Positions 53,299-61,716 of a stretch of 64,000 nt of DNA are shown here, piece after piece. Made by a program: the position numbers and the translations under genes. Source of the DNA: Streptomyces sp. NBC_00878 (GTDB taxonomy: Bacteria > Actinomycetota > Actinomycetes > Streptomycetales > Streptomycetaceae); the NCBI RefSeq assembly GCF_026341515.1, contig NZ_JAPEOK010000001.1, positions 4,836,001-4,900,000 on the forward strand. Direction: 5' to 3'. Position 1 is the stretch's first letter; the number at the start of each line of letters is the position of its first letter. Under the pieces are notes generated by a model. It saw nothing but the letters and a program-made list of their open reading frames with translations. It was not told the DNA's origin and did not search any database.

Positions 53299-53801
53299 CA
53301 TGGGTGATGTGAAGATCATTGTTGAACGCCGATGCGCCCCCGACCCGATCGACTACGAGCGCCTCGTCTCGCTGATCGAGTCCACCGGCGAACGTGTCGT
53401 GCTCACTGAGGCCGACGTGCCGGTGAGTGTCCTGTTCCCGGCAGGGGGTGGTGGCCGAGTTGGAGCACTGGGCCCGTGCCGAGTACTCCGCTCCCTCACC
53501 GATATCGCAGGAAGGGGAAGAGCAGGACGCGGACGAGCCGACCTGGGACGTTGGCCGGCTCCAGGTCGAGCCGTTGGCCGGCCCGAAGGAGTACGGACCC
53601 TACATCCGGTACGTACGCTCAGATGGCAGTCGCGTGAGCTTCGCCCGGAGCGGGGTGGTGGTGGCGGTGCAGCTGACTGCCGACGAGGCGGCGTGGCTTG
53701 AGGACAGTGCCATGCACACGCGCCAGGGATACATGGGCCCCAAGCAGGCAGCGGCATTCGAAGAATTCCTGGCCCGACAGCCACCGGCCGGCGAGCAGTG
53801 A
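53299..53801 (+). pseudogene. Phd/YefM-like antitoxin gene with a frameshift
   Basis: The first frame (53299 on) reads MGDVKIIVERRCAPDPIDYE, ERLVSLIESTGERVVLTEAD and VPVSVLFPAG, an antitoxin-like core. At the GGGGG run near 53446 the coding pattern passes to another frame that reads GVVAELEHWARAEYSA and continues to a stop at 53801 through RYVRSDGSRVSFARSGVVVA. One extra or missing G would join both parts. No toxin gene follows. It could be a real pseudogene, a phase-variable tract or a sequencing error. Confidence 0.55.
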
Positions 53802-54263
53802 CGCAGTCCAGAGACCCACGCGAGTCTGGCTGACCCCGTCGCCACGGGGACAGCACCCCGGGTCCCCATCGCCGCCTCCGGGCAAGCCGAAGCACGAGCC
53901 GAACCGCGAGCCGAACCGCGAGCCGATCCACAACGATCCCCGGTTCCGCTGGGCCGGCCCTCGTCGTCGCGTCAGCCTCACAAGCACTATCGCGAGAATG
54001 CCTCTACGCGGACCCGCACCCGGCTCTGCCACCAGGTGAATCCCTGCACCGGTGCCATGACTACCTACGGACGGAGTTCAGTTCCGGAACGGAGTCCGGT
54101 TCCGGCACCGGACGACGGGGCCACACCGTCGCACCAGTCGACTCGCCTCTGCAGCGCCAACTCGCATGTACTCCGGCCCGCCCTCATCACATCTAGGTGA
54201 TCCCCAAGCCGAACTCGGGCGCCGTTCATCAGGCTGCCCGCGAGCACTGGCGCCACCCCAGCC
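53802..54263. other. Intergenic region without a recognised gene
   Basis: These 462 bp run from the broken antitoxin-like gene to the 3' end of tetR. A GCCGAACCGCGA repeat occurs near 53898-53925 and TTCCGG-rich short repeats near 54070-54105. No coding frame, RNA or terminator is supportable. Confidence 0.45.
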
Positions 54264-54917
54264 CTACACCGTCCGGTACGCCCGGAGAAAGGTCCGTACC
54301 CCCTCGACGACGAGTGGCCGGACGCGGGCGTCCTCCGTGGCGTTCGCGGAGCCGAGTCTGTCCAGCGCGACGCCGAAGGTCAGGGCGATGAACTGGTCGG
54401 CCGCGAGGCGGGGGTCGGGGACGTCGAGCAGGCCGGCCTCGGCGAAGGCGGCGAGCCGCTCGGCGAGTGCCTCGTCGGGGGTGTCGGCCATGGAGTTGTA
54501 GCCCTGGTGCGGCAGGTGGCCGGATTCGGCCCGGACCAGTCGTTGCAGCGTTGCGTACTCCGCCGAGCCGAGCATGTCGGTCGCGATGCGCATCGAGAAC
54601 GCGACCAGGGCGTCCTCCAGGTCGGCGGCCTCGGTGCGGTCGGTGAGGGTGTCGTCGAGGGTGCGCCTGATCGTGGCAATCAGCGACTGGCCGACGGAGT
54701 CGACAACGGCTCGAAGCAGCGTCTGCTTGTCACCGAAGTAGTCGTAGACCGTCCGCTTGGACACCTCGGCCCGGGCGGCGACCGCGTCGACGCTGGACCG
54801 GTCGAAGCCGTCGGCAAGGAACAGCTCTCGGGCCGCCGAGAGGATGGCGGCCCTCTTCCGCGCGGACCCCTCGCGCAGCGTCTTCGTGGTCGGTGTCTTC
54901 GTGGTCGACATGGGCAC
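54264..54917 (-). CDS. TetR family repressor
   Basis: Encodes 217 residues. The N-terminal HTH is typical (KRAAILSAARELFLADGFDR, then VSKRTVYDYFGDKQTLLRAV), with a TetR_C-type ligand domain behind it (ESGHLPHQGYNSMADTPDEA). It is divergent from an MFS efflux/monooxygenase operon, and a palindrome just upstream of its start is its likely operator. The usual logic is that it represses itself and the efflux genes until a ligand binds. The start may be the ATG at 54917 or the one at 54911. Confidence 0.9.
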   Translation of the reverse strand: MPMSTTKTPTTKTLREGSARKRAAILSAARELFLADGFDRSSVDAVAARAEVSKRTVYDYFGDKQTLLRAVVDSVGQSLIATIRRTLDDTLTDRTEAADLEDALVAFSMRIATDMLGSAEYATLQRLVRAESGHLPHQGYNSMADTPDEALAERLAAFAEAGLLDVPDPRLAADQFIALTFGVALDRLGSANATEDARVRPLVVEGVRTFLRAYRTV

Positions 54918-54929
54918 ATCCTAGCCGTT

Positions 54930-54947
54930 CTACACTGCACGGTGTAG
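54930..54947. promoter_or_regulatory. TetR operator palindrome
   Basis: CTACACTGCACGGTGTAG (CTACAC, 6-base spacer, GTGTAG) starts 13 bp upstream of the repressor start codon and lies between it and the divergent MFS gene. It has the size and symmetry usual for TetR operators. Confidence 0.72.
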
Positions 54948-54956
54948 TGTAATTCT

Positions 54957-55010
54957 GCCTCACGACGCCTGCCTCACGACGCCTGCCTCACGACGCCTGC
55001 CTCACGACGC
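54957..55010 (+). repeat. Tandem 14-bp repeat between tetR and the MFS gene
   Basis: CACGACGCCTGCCT is repeated three times without change (54961-55002), preceded by GCCT and followed by a partial CACGACGC copy. It is in the shared upstream region, so copy number could affect spacing between operator and MFS gene. Confidence 0.85.
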
Positions 55011-55141
55011 GTACCGACTCGTACGCCCGCACCGCCCGGCGGAGCCGTGCATGCGCCAACTCGGGTACCGCTTCCCCGGATTCACCCGCCGGACGACCCC
55101 AGACCCGTCCGCAAAGCACCGCAATGATGGAAAGGACGTCC

Positions 55142-56542
55142 ATGACCGCGACTCTCGCTCCCCCGGTCCGTATCAGTAAGGCCGCTGTCTGGGCCTTCGG
55201 CATGCTGGCGGTCGCGACCGGTGCCCTGGAGTCGGTGGTGACGCCGACGCTGCCGCTCCTGCAACGCGAGCTGGATATGAGTCCCGCCGAAGGGGCGTTA
55301 CTCAGCATCACGCTCCTCATCACCGGCGCGCTCGTCACACCGCTCGCGGGCAAGTTCGGCGACCGCTACGGCGGAAAACGGGTCCTGATCCGGCTGATGG
55401 CCGTGGTCTCGGCCGGTGGTTTTGTGTCCGCCCTCGCGCCGAACCTGCCCGTGCTGCTGCTCGGTCAGGTGCTGCAAGGGGCGATGGTGGGCGCGCTGCC
55501 CCTGACGTTCATCCTGGTGCGCGAACACCTCCCCGCGGAAGAGTCGAAGGTGGCCATCGGAGTGGTCAGCGGGCTGTTCGTCGGGGGCGGGATGGCGGGC
55601 ACGCTGTCGGCCGGGCCCGTCGCGGAAGGGCTGTCCCGGCACTGGATGTTCGCGCTGCCGACGATCGCCGTCATCGGGGCCACCCTGCTGGTGAACAGGC
55701 TGATGCCGCACGATCCGCCGAGCCGGTCGGACGGCGCCGGGGTCGACTGGCCCGGCCTGGTCCTCCTCAGCGGGACGCTCGTCACGCTCATGCTCGTACT
55801 CAAGCTGGCGCCCGACATCGGCGGCTCGCAGCCACTCGTGCTCGGAGCCCTCGTCGTGATTCTGGCCGCCTTCGGGACCGGATGGGCGGCAGTCGAGCGA
55901 CGCGCGGCCTCGCCGATGGTCGATCTGCGCATGCTGGCGCGGCCGACGGTGTGGAGGTCGTGCGTACTGACGTTCATGATCTGCGTCGGTACCTCGGCGG
56001 CGGTCCATCTCGTCCCGCAGTTGTTCGCGGTGTCCGGCGACGAGTACGGGTTCGGGGCCGGCGCCACCGAGATCGGCTTCTTCCTGCTGCCCGGCGCCGT
56101 CGCCGCGTCGCTGGCCGGGCCGATCGGTGGGATCGGGGCCCGGCGCTTCGGCTCGCGTGCCGTGGTCACCGTCGGGATCGTCATCATGGCCGTCGCCCTG
56201 ATCGCCCTGGCGGCCGTGCACTCCGAGGTCTGGCACCTCGTCATCGGCAAGGCGGTGATCGCGCTCGCCAACGGCCTGTGCGTTACGGCGCTGGTGACCA
56301 GCACCGCCACCTCCGTCGATCACGGTGACACCGGCATCGCCACCAGCCTGGTCCTCGTAACTCGCGTGATCGGCTTCGCCGTTGGTGTGCAGGTCAGCGG
56401 TGCGATCCTCACCGCCGGAACCCCTTCCGGGTCGAAGGTCCCGGCCGAATCCTCCTTCGTCACCGGCTTCGTCATAGCCGGCGTCGTCACGGCACTGTCC
56501 CTGCTTGTCGCCCGCACCATGAGCAAAGGAGTCAAGGAATGA
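55142..56542 (+). CDS. MFS drug efflux transporter (DHA2, 14-helix type)
   Basis: An inner-membrane proton antiporter of 466 residues from the ATG at 55142 (AAAGGA upstream). Conserved blocks are PTLPLLQRELDMS, GKFGDRYGGKRVL (motif A) and LLGQVLQGAMVGALPLTFIL (motif B/C region). It overlaps the monooxygenase start by 4 bp (ATGA) and diverges from tetR. A TTA leucine codon at 55298-55300 (EGA-L-LSI) makes translation likely to depend on the bldA tRNA, which would restrict expression to later growth. It probably exports an antibiotic-like compound; the exact substrate is unknown. Confidence 0.9.
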   Translation: MTATLAPPVRISKAAVWAFGMLAVATGALESVVTPTLPLLQRELDMSPAEGALLSITLLITGALVTPLAGKFGDRYGGKRVLIRLMAVVSAGGFVSALAPNLPVLLLGQVLQGAMVGALPLTFILVREHLPAEESKVAIGVVSGLFVGGGMAGTLSAGPVAEGLSRHWMFALPTIAVIGATLLVNRLMPHDPPSRSDGAGVDWPGLVLLSGTLVTLMLVLKLAPDIGGSQPLVLGALVVILAAFGTGWAAVERRAASPMVDLRMLARPTVWRSCVLTFMICVGTSAAVHLVPQLFAVSGDEYGFGAGATEIGFFLLPGAVAASLAGPIGGIGARRFGSRAVVTVGIVIMAVALIALAAVHSEVWHLVIGKAVIALANGLCVTALVTSTATSVDHGDTGIATSLVLVTRVIGFAVGVQVSGAILTAGTPSGSKVPAESSFVTGFVIAGVVTALSLLVARTMSKGVKE

Positions 56543-57885
56543 CCCGCAGTGAGCTGTCGAGGGGCATCCGCACAAGGGATATCCGTATGCGGGACATCCA
56601 TACGACGCCGAGGCGCACGGTCCTGATATCCGGGGCCAGTGTCGCGGGGCCCGCCCTCGCGTTCTGGCTGAACCGTTACGGATTCGCGGTCACGGTGGTC
56701 GAGAAAGCGGGCGCGCTTCGCTCCGGCGGTTACCCCATCGACGTACGCGGCACCGCACTCGAGGTCGTCCGGAAGATGGGAATCCTGCCGCGACTGCGGG
56801 ACGCGCACATCGACCTGCGGCGGCTGACCTTCCTCGAAGGGGACGGCGGCGAGGTGGCCTCGGTCAACCCGCACACCGTCACCGGCGGTGTCGCGGGACG
56901 GGACCTGGAAGTGCGGCGCGGGGATCTGACCGACGCTCTCTACGCGGCGGTCCGTGACGACGTGGAGTTCTTGTTCGACGACTCCATCGAGACCCTCGAC
57001 CAGTCCGACCAGCGCGGCCCGTCCAGCCCGTCCAGCCCGTCCGGCCACGGAGTCGACGTCTCCTTCCGCGGGGGCGGCAGGCGTATGTACGACATGGTGT
57101 TCGGCGCGGACGGTCTGCACTCTCGTACCCGCGAGTTGTTGTTCGGCCCCGAAGAGCAGTTCCACCGGTATCTCGGCTACTGCTTCGCCGGGTTCACCAT
57201 GCGCAACACCTTCGGGCTCTCCCACGAGACCGTGATGTGGAACAGCCCGGGCAGGGCCGCGGCACTCTACGCCGTGGGCGACAACGACGACGTGCACGCC
57301 TTCCTCAACTTCGCCCACCCTGAACCGCCGTACGACGCGTTCCGGAATCCGGAAGCCCAACGGGACCTGGTCGCCGCGGTCTTCGCCGACGCCGGGTGGG
57401 AGGTCCCGGGCATGCTGGCCGCCATGCGCGACGCGGATGACCTGTTCTTCGACGCGGTCAGCCAGATCCGTATGCCCCGCTGGTCCAGCGGCAGGGCCGC
57501 GCTGGTGGGCGACGCCGCGTACGCGCCCTCGTTCCTCACCGGACAGGGCTCCAGCCTCGCGCTCGTCGGCGCGTACATGCTCGCCGGTTCCCTGGCCGAC
57601 CACCGGGACCACACCGCGGGCTTCGCCGCCTACGAACACCGCACCCGTGAGTTCGTGACCGTGAACCAGGATCTGGTCGGCGAAGGCGATGCCACACTCT
57701 TCCCGACCACGGCTCGGGCCCTGGAACAGCGCAACGACATGCTGCGCAAGCTCAGCGCCATGCCCTCCGGGGAAGGACGAGCGGAGGGACGCACGGAGGG
57801 ACGCACGGAGGGCCGAGCGGAAGGCCGACCGGCCCATTCGGCCCTCACGCTGCCCGAATTCATGCCCATGGCTTCATGCCCATGA
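56539..57885 (+). CDS. FAD-dependent aromatic monooxygenase (PHBH-type)
   Basis: Encodes 448 residues. The dinucleotide fold begins TVLISGASVAGPALAFWLNR and ends with an acidic residue in VTVVEKAGALRSGG. The second FAD motif is VFGADGLHSRTREL and the third is RAALVGDAAYAPSFLTGQGS. The class is the same as Tet(X)-like and polyketide-tailoring hydroxylases. The N-terminus carries an Arg-rich 25-residue extension; the C-terminus contains EGR repeats (GRAEGRTEGRTEGRAEGR) encoded by a GAGGGACGCACG-type repeat near 57780-57830. Co-translation with the MFS gene suggests detoxify-and-export or tailoring-and-export. Confidence 0.88.
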   Translation: MTRSELSRGIRTRDIRMRDIHTTPRRTVLISGASVAGPALAFWLNRYGFAVTVVEKAGALRSGGYPIDVRGTALEVVRKMGILPRLRDAHIDLRRLTFLEGDGGEVASVNPHTVTGGVAGRDLEVRRGDLTDALYAAVRDDVEFLFDDSIETLDQSDQRGPSSPSSPSGHGVDVSFRGGGRRMYDMVFGADGLHSRTRELLFGPEEQFHRYLGYCFAGFTMRNTFGLSHETVMWNSPGRAAALYAVGDNDDVHAFLNFAHPEPPYDAFRNPEAQRDLVAAVFADAGWEVPGMLAAMRDADDLFFDAVSQIRMPRWSSGRAALVGDAAYAPSFLTGQGSSLALVGAYMLAGSLADHRDHTAGFAAYEHRTREFVTVNQDLVGEGDATLFPTTARALEQRNDMLRKLSAMPSGEGRAEGRTEGRTEGRAEGRPAHSALTLPEFMPMASCP

Positions 57886-57961
57886 CGTGACCCCGGGCAC
57901 GTACGCCGATGACGGGCTCTCCTCAATCCTCGCTCCCTGGCCCCGTCGGCGTGGGCAGTTG

Positions 57962-58060
57962 TCAGTCGACGGACGCCATGAAGCTCAGCATCCTGCGGTC
58001 GATCTCCGCGTGGTCGATCTGCGGTCCGTGGCCCGTGACCGCGCCTGGTCCCCGGCGCCT
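57962..58060 (-). pseudogene. Alpha/beta hydrolase, C-terminal remnant
   Basis: The minus strand reads GHGPQIDHAEIDRRMLSFMA followed by SVD and a stop at 57962. This is the C-terminal catalytic-His helix of an alpha/beta-fold hydrolase; the rest of the gene is missing. The remainder of the 57886-58208 gap contains nothing recognisable. Confidence 0.6.
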
Positions 58061-58208
58061 CGCGAACGGCCGTTCTGATCATTGTGCGCAGTTCCGGCAC
58101 GGTGATGCGGCTGGTTGACGGGGGCTGCCTCGCCGCGGGCCGCGCTGTTGGGAGCTGCCCGCCGCTTGGGCGCCGCTCTCGGCGGGGCGGGTGCATAGGA
58201 TCGTTGGC

Positions 58209-58973
58209 ATGGCACTGCGACCTGTTCAGGTGAACATCAAGGCTGTTGACGGCTTGGCGGTCGGCCGGTTCTGGGCGGAGGCGCTCGGCTGGAGGGCTTA
58301 CAGCCCCGGCGTGACCACTTACGTCGGACCCGCCGGCGGTCCAGTCGACGGCCCAGCCGACAGCCCCGTCTGGCCGGACCCGGTCGCCGTCTGCATCGAC
58401 GTCGTTCCCGTCCCGGAGCCCAAGACGGCGACGAAGAACCGTACGCACCTCGATCTCGCCACCACCTCAGCGGCGCATCAGACGGAGTTGGTCGCGCGGC
58501 TCCGGGCGCTCGGTGCGACGCCCGCCGACGTGGGCCAGGGAGAGGTGCCGTGGACGGTCCTCGCCGACCCGGAGGGCAACGAGTTCTGCGTGCTGGAGCC
58601 TCGGGATGTCTACCGGGACACCGGGCCGATCGCCGCGGTGGTGGTCGACTGCGTGGATCCGCGGGCCATGGCCCGGTTCTGGGGCGAGGCGATGGACTGG
58701 ACCCTGCACGAGGTGGCCGACGATCATGCGACGCTGCGCTCCGCCAAGGGGGTCGGCCCGTATCTCGAGTTCCTCCGCAAGCCCGGTGCGAAGACCGTGC
58801 CGGACCGCGTCCATCTCGACCTGCTGCCGTACCCCGGTGACGACAAGGAAGCGGAGGTGGCCCGGCTGCGGGCCCTCGGCGCCACCGACCTCGACCTCGG
58901 CCAGGGCGACGTCCCGTGGACGTGCCTGACCGATCCGGAGGGCCACGACTTCTGCGTCCTCGCCCTGCCCTGA
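58209..58973 (+). CDS. VOC superfamily protein, two glyoxalase-like domains
   Basis: Encodes 254 residues with two Glyoxalase_6-type domains in tandem: residues about 5-135 (QVNIKAVDGLAVGRFWAEAL ... VLADPEGNEFCVLEP) and 140-254 (VVVDCVDPRAMARFWGEAMD ... LTDPEGHDFCVLALP). The duplication of FW-EA and DPEG-x-x-FCVL blocks is clear. VOC proteins act in drug binding or metal-dependent catalysis; the metal ligands are not clearly complete, so a binding role is also possible. The ATG at 58209 follows a short spacer from TAGGA. Confidence 0.82.
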   Translation: MALRPVQVNIKAVDGLAVGRFWAEALGWRAYSPGVTTYVGPAGGPVDGPADSPVWPDPVAVCIDVVPVPEPKTATKNRTHLDLATTSAAHQTELVARLRALGATPADVGQGEVPWTVLADPEGNEFCVLEPRDVYRDTGPIAAVVVDCVDPRAMARFWGEAMDWTLHEVADDHATLRSAKGVGPYLEFLRKPGAKTVPDRVHLDLLPYPGDDKEAEVARLRALGATDLDLGQGDVPWTCLTDPEGHDFCVLALP

Positions 58974-58986
58974 GGCGGAGCCTCTA

Positions 58987-59016
58987 CGACAGCGACAGCG
59001 ACAGCGACAGCGACAG
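58987..59016 (+). repeat. CGACAG hexanucleotide repeat
   Basis: Five perfect tandem copies of CGACAG follow the VOC gene, then CTGCGA/GCTGCGACTGC runs (59025-59050) that can pair with it. It is the only notable sequence between the VOC and GNAT genes. Confidence 0.85.
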
Positions 59017-59127
59017 CCGCATCGGCTGCGACTGCGGCTGCGACTGCGTCGCTCTCGGTCGAAACCCTGCTGCCCCGCCCTGGCGGAAAACCGCGGGGCG
59101 TACCCACAGCCTGGGGAATCATGAAGC

Positions 59128-60078
59128 ATGCGCCCTGATGACTGGCACCTCACCCAAGACGTCGACGACTTTCTCGCCCGAGCCGGAGACTTCCTGCGCT
59201 CCCGGCCCGGCTTGCACGTCATGCCGCTGACGTGGGCCGCGAGGCTGAAAGCACGCGGAGCGGACGCGTTCGGCGCCGAAGCCCCCGTCTTCGGCGTACT
59301 GGAGCAAGCGGGTGAGGTCCATGCCACCTTCTACCGCCTCCCGCCTCGCGCCCTGTGCCCCACCCCGCTCACACCAGAGCAGGCCGACATCCTTGCCGCC
59401 CACCTGGCCGCCCTCGGGCACTCCCTCCCCGCCGTCAGCGCGGACCACAGCAGCGCCACCGCTTTCGCCGAGGCCTGGCAGCGGCACACCGGGGCGACGC
59501 CGGAAATCCGCGACACACGGCTCTGTCTGTACCGCCTCGGCACGCTCACCCCACCGGATCCGCACCCGGCAGGCCGGGGCCGCGTCCTGGGCGAGCAGGA
59601 CCTTGAGCAGGTCATGTTCTGGTGCGGCGAGTTCGCCAAGGCCGTTGGGGAGGACGTCTCCATCGACGCCGACTCCTGGGCCGACACGCGCTTCGCCGAC
59701 AAGCGCTACACGCTCTGGGAGACCCCGGACGGCACTCCCGTCTCCATCGCCGGCATGAACCCGATGATCGGCGGCCAGGTCCAGGTGGACATCGTCTACA
59801 CCCCGGCCGGCCTACGCGGTCGCGGCTACGCGGGCGCCGTTGCGGCGGAGGTGAGCCGGGCTGCACTGGCTGCCGGCGCGAGGGACGTCGTCCTGTTCGC
59901 GGACTTGGCGAACCCCACCAGCAACGCCCTGTACCAGCGCCTGGGCTACCGCCCGCTCACCAACTGGGCGACGTACGACTTCTCGGCCGACTTCTCAAGT
60001 GCCGCACCGGAAGTCGGTCAGGAACAGCGGGTCCTGGCCGACCGCCTGCCAGAGACACCGGTCGGGACCGGTCAGTAA
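59128..60078 (+). CDS. GNAT family N-acetyltransferase
   Basis: Encodes 316 residues. The C-terminal GNAT domain has the acetyl-CoA-binding loop in VYTPAGLRGRGYAGAVAAEV and the ANPTSNALYQRLGYRPLTNW block that marks the end of the fold. The N-terminal half (about 150 residues) is divergent and may be a second, degenerate GNAT-like fold. The start is the ATG at 59128; no strong ribosome site precedes it. The substrate is unknown. Confidence 0.82.
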   Translation: MRPDDWHLTQDVDDFLARAGDFLRSRPGLHVMPLTWAARLKARGADAFGAEAPVFGVLEQAGEVHATFYRLPPRALCPTPLTPEQADILAAHLAALGHSLPAVSADHSSATAFAEAWQRHTGATPEIRDTRLCLYRLGTLTPPDPHPAGRGRVLGEQDLEQVMFWCGEFAKAVGEDVSIDADSWADTRFADKRYTLWETPDGTPVSIAGMNPMIGGQVQVDIVYTPAGLRGRGYAGAVAAEVSRAALAAGARDVVLFADLANPTSNALYQRLGYRPLTNWATYDFSADFSSAAPEVGQEQRVLADRLPETPVGTGQ

Positions 60079-60113
60079 CAAAGAAGCCAACGCCGCCGCC
60101 GGTCCGTAGCGTG

Positions 60114-60536
60114 ATGAGTATGGATATCAAGCTTGCACAGTGCTTCATCGCCGTCGACGACCACGACAAGGCGCTCGCCTTCTACCGCGATGTGCTCGGT
60201 CTCGAAGTGCGCAACGACGTCGGATTCGAGGGGATGCGCTGGGTGACCGTCGGCTCGCCGTCGCAGCCGGACGTCGAAATCGTCCTGGAACCGCCGCTCG
60301 CGGACCCGAACGCCACGGACACCGATCGCCAGGCGGTCGCCGAGCTGATGGCCAAGGGCCTGCTGCGCGGCGTCATCTTCCGGACCGGCGACTGCGACGC
60401 CACGTTCGAACGGATCCGCGCCGCGGGCGGCGATGTGCTGCAGGAACCGATGGACCAGCCGTACGGCGTACGCGACTGCGCCTTCCGCGACCCGGCCGGG
60501 AACCTGCTGCGGTTCATCCAGCCGCGCGGCAAATAG
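60114..60536 (+). CDS. VOC family (glyoxalase/bleomycin-resistance-like) protein
   Basis: Encodes 140 residues, beginning MSMDIKLAQCFIAVDDHDKA. The single vicinal-oxygen-chelate domain shows the paired module pattern (ALAFYRDVLGLEVRNDVGFE; VEIVLEPP; CAFRDPAGNLLRFIQPRG). The start is the ATG at 60114, 36 bases after the GNAT stop, so the two may be co-transcribed. Whether it is enzyme or binding protein is unclear. Confidence 0.84.
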   Translation: MSMDIKLAQCFIAVDDHDKALAFYRDVLGLEVRNDVGFEGMRWVTVGSPSQPDVEIVLEPPLADPNATDTDRQAVAELMAKGLLRGVIFRTGDCDATFERIRAAGGDVLQEPMDQPYGVRDCAFRDPAGNLLRFIQPRGK

Positions 60537-60643
60537 CGGAGCACCAAAAGAGCCGGCGGGCAGGAGTGCTCGGTGACCGTGAGGGAAGCGGTCGCCGCGC
60601 TGCCTGCTGTGCCCGGCCGCTGTGGCCACCGTGACCAATACGG

Positions 60644-61069
60644 CTACCAGATGATGACCCCGCCGCCGACTCCCAACGCCCGGCGAGCCGCGTTCACGAT
60701 GTTGTCCAGGCGGCGGCTCACGTCGTCAGCGTGCTCGGCGTGGGACTTTCGTGACGCCGTTCTCGCCTCCGCGGATCCCGCCTCCGCCGATCCCGCCTCC
60801 GCCGTCATGTGATCGGCGATCCGCGCGAGATGGGTGCGGATCAGGTCGCACTCGGCGAGGAAGTCGGACACCTCGTCCGGCGCCACGGCCAGGTCCTCGA
60901 CGGCCAGCCGCGGAAAGAACCGAGCGCCCAGCGCACGAACGGCCTCCGACCCCCACACCTCCGTACGCCACCGCTCCCAGCCGGCCACGTCGGAGCACCC
61001 GGGCGGAACGTCCAGCACTTCGATGCCGCCCTCCGCTCTGGGCACGTACACATCGACCGACAGACTCAT
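60644..61069 (-). CDS. Conserved hypothetical protein
   Basis: Encodes 141 residues from the ATG at 61069 (MSLSVDVYVPRAEGGIEVLD). It has a compact region (WERWRTEVWGSEAVRALGAR, VAPDEVSDFLAECDLIRTHL), a short AEAGSAEAGSAEA repeat and a C-terminal helix. It is probably cytosolic. I know no function for this family. An upstream in-frame extension to 61237 looks non-coding. Confidence 0.6.
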   Translation of the reverse strand: MSLSVDVYVPRAEGGIEVLDVPPGCSDVAGWERWRTEVWGSEAVRALGARFFPRLAVEDLAVAPDEVSDFLAECDLIRTHLARIADHMTAEAGSAEAGSAEARTASRKSHAEHADDVSRRLDNIVNAARRALGVGGGVIIW

Positions 61070-61716
61070 GGCAGGGAGTCGACCACGGACGGGCCCCGCC
61101 GGTCCACCGCATCCGGTCCACGCGCCCCGCCCGTCCTCGCCCCGGAACGGTGAGGCCCGAACAAGGTCTGGAAACAGCGCATTGCCTGACCGCTCCCTTT
61201 CCCTTACCCTTTTCCCCGTGACTGCCGGGTCGGCCATGGGCCATCAGCGAGTAGGGTTCCCGGCCTCCGAGTGAGGCCCGGGCGGGCCAGAGGGCCGCCC
61301 TTTCTGATTTCGCGCACTGAGCGCTCGTACGGAGTTCTTGTACGGAGTTCTTGTACGGGGTTCTTGTACGGGGTTCTTGCACGAGTGCCCCGCCATGCCG
61401 TGCGTTGCCGTGCACTGCCATGCCATGCCATGCCGCGCCGAGCCATGCCGCAGCACGTCGCGGCGCAGCATCGCCCCGCATGCCGTTGTGCACGCCGTTG
61501 TGCATGCCATTGCGCGTACCTGCACGTCTCCCCGCCGGTCTACCGGTCTGCCGGTGTCGCCCGTCGACACATGCCCTGCCGGTGCCCCGCCGGGAATTCG
61601 TGCGCCTTCGTCTCTTCACCACCATGCCGTTACCACGGGCGTACCTGAATTCGCCCCGTGGCGATTCGCCATGCCTCAATCCAGAACTAACCCAGTCAAC
61701 GAGAAGAAAGAAGAGA
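61070..61716. repeat. Intergenic region with tandem 13-mers and GCCAT-rich tract
   Basis: There is no credible gene in these 647 bp. Four tandem copies of a 13-mer, GTACGG(A/G)GTTCTT, occupy 61327-61378. A tract of CCATG/CCGTG/GCATG units follows (about 61391-61515). The long forward frames that cross it are low-complexity Cys/His/Met repeats and are rejected as genes. Functional role unknown. Confidence 0.7.

Noticed and set aside
58987..59016. Tandem CGACAG repeats as a CRISPR or origin iteron
   Set aside because: Simple hexanucleotide slippage repeat without spacers or nearby replication genes.
61351..61716. N-terminal extension of the DDN-hemerythrin protein
   Set aside because: The upstream frame is repetitive Cys/His/Met/Pro sequence from the CCATG-rich tract. 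The ATG at 61717 has a purine-rich ribosome-binding region and starts the conserved domain.
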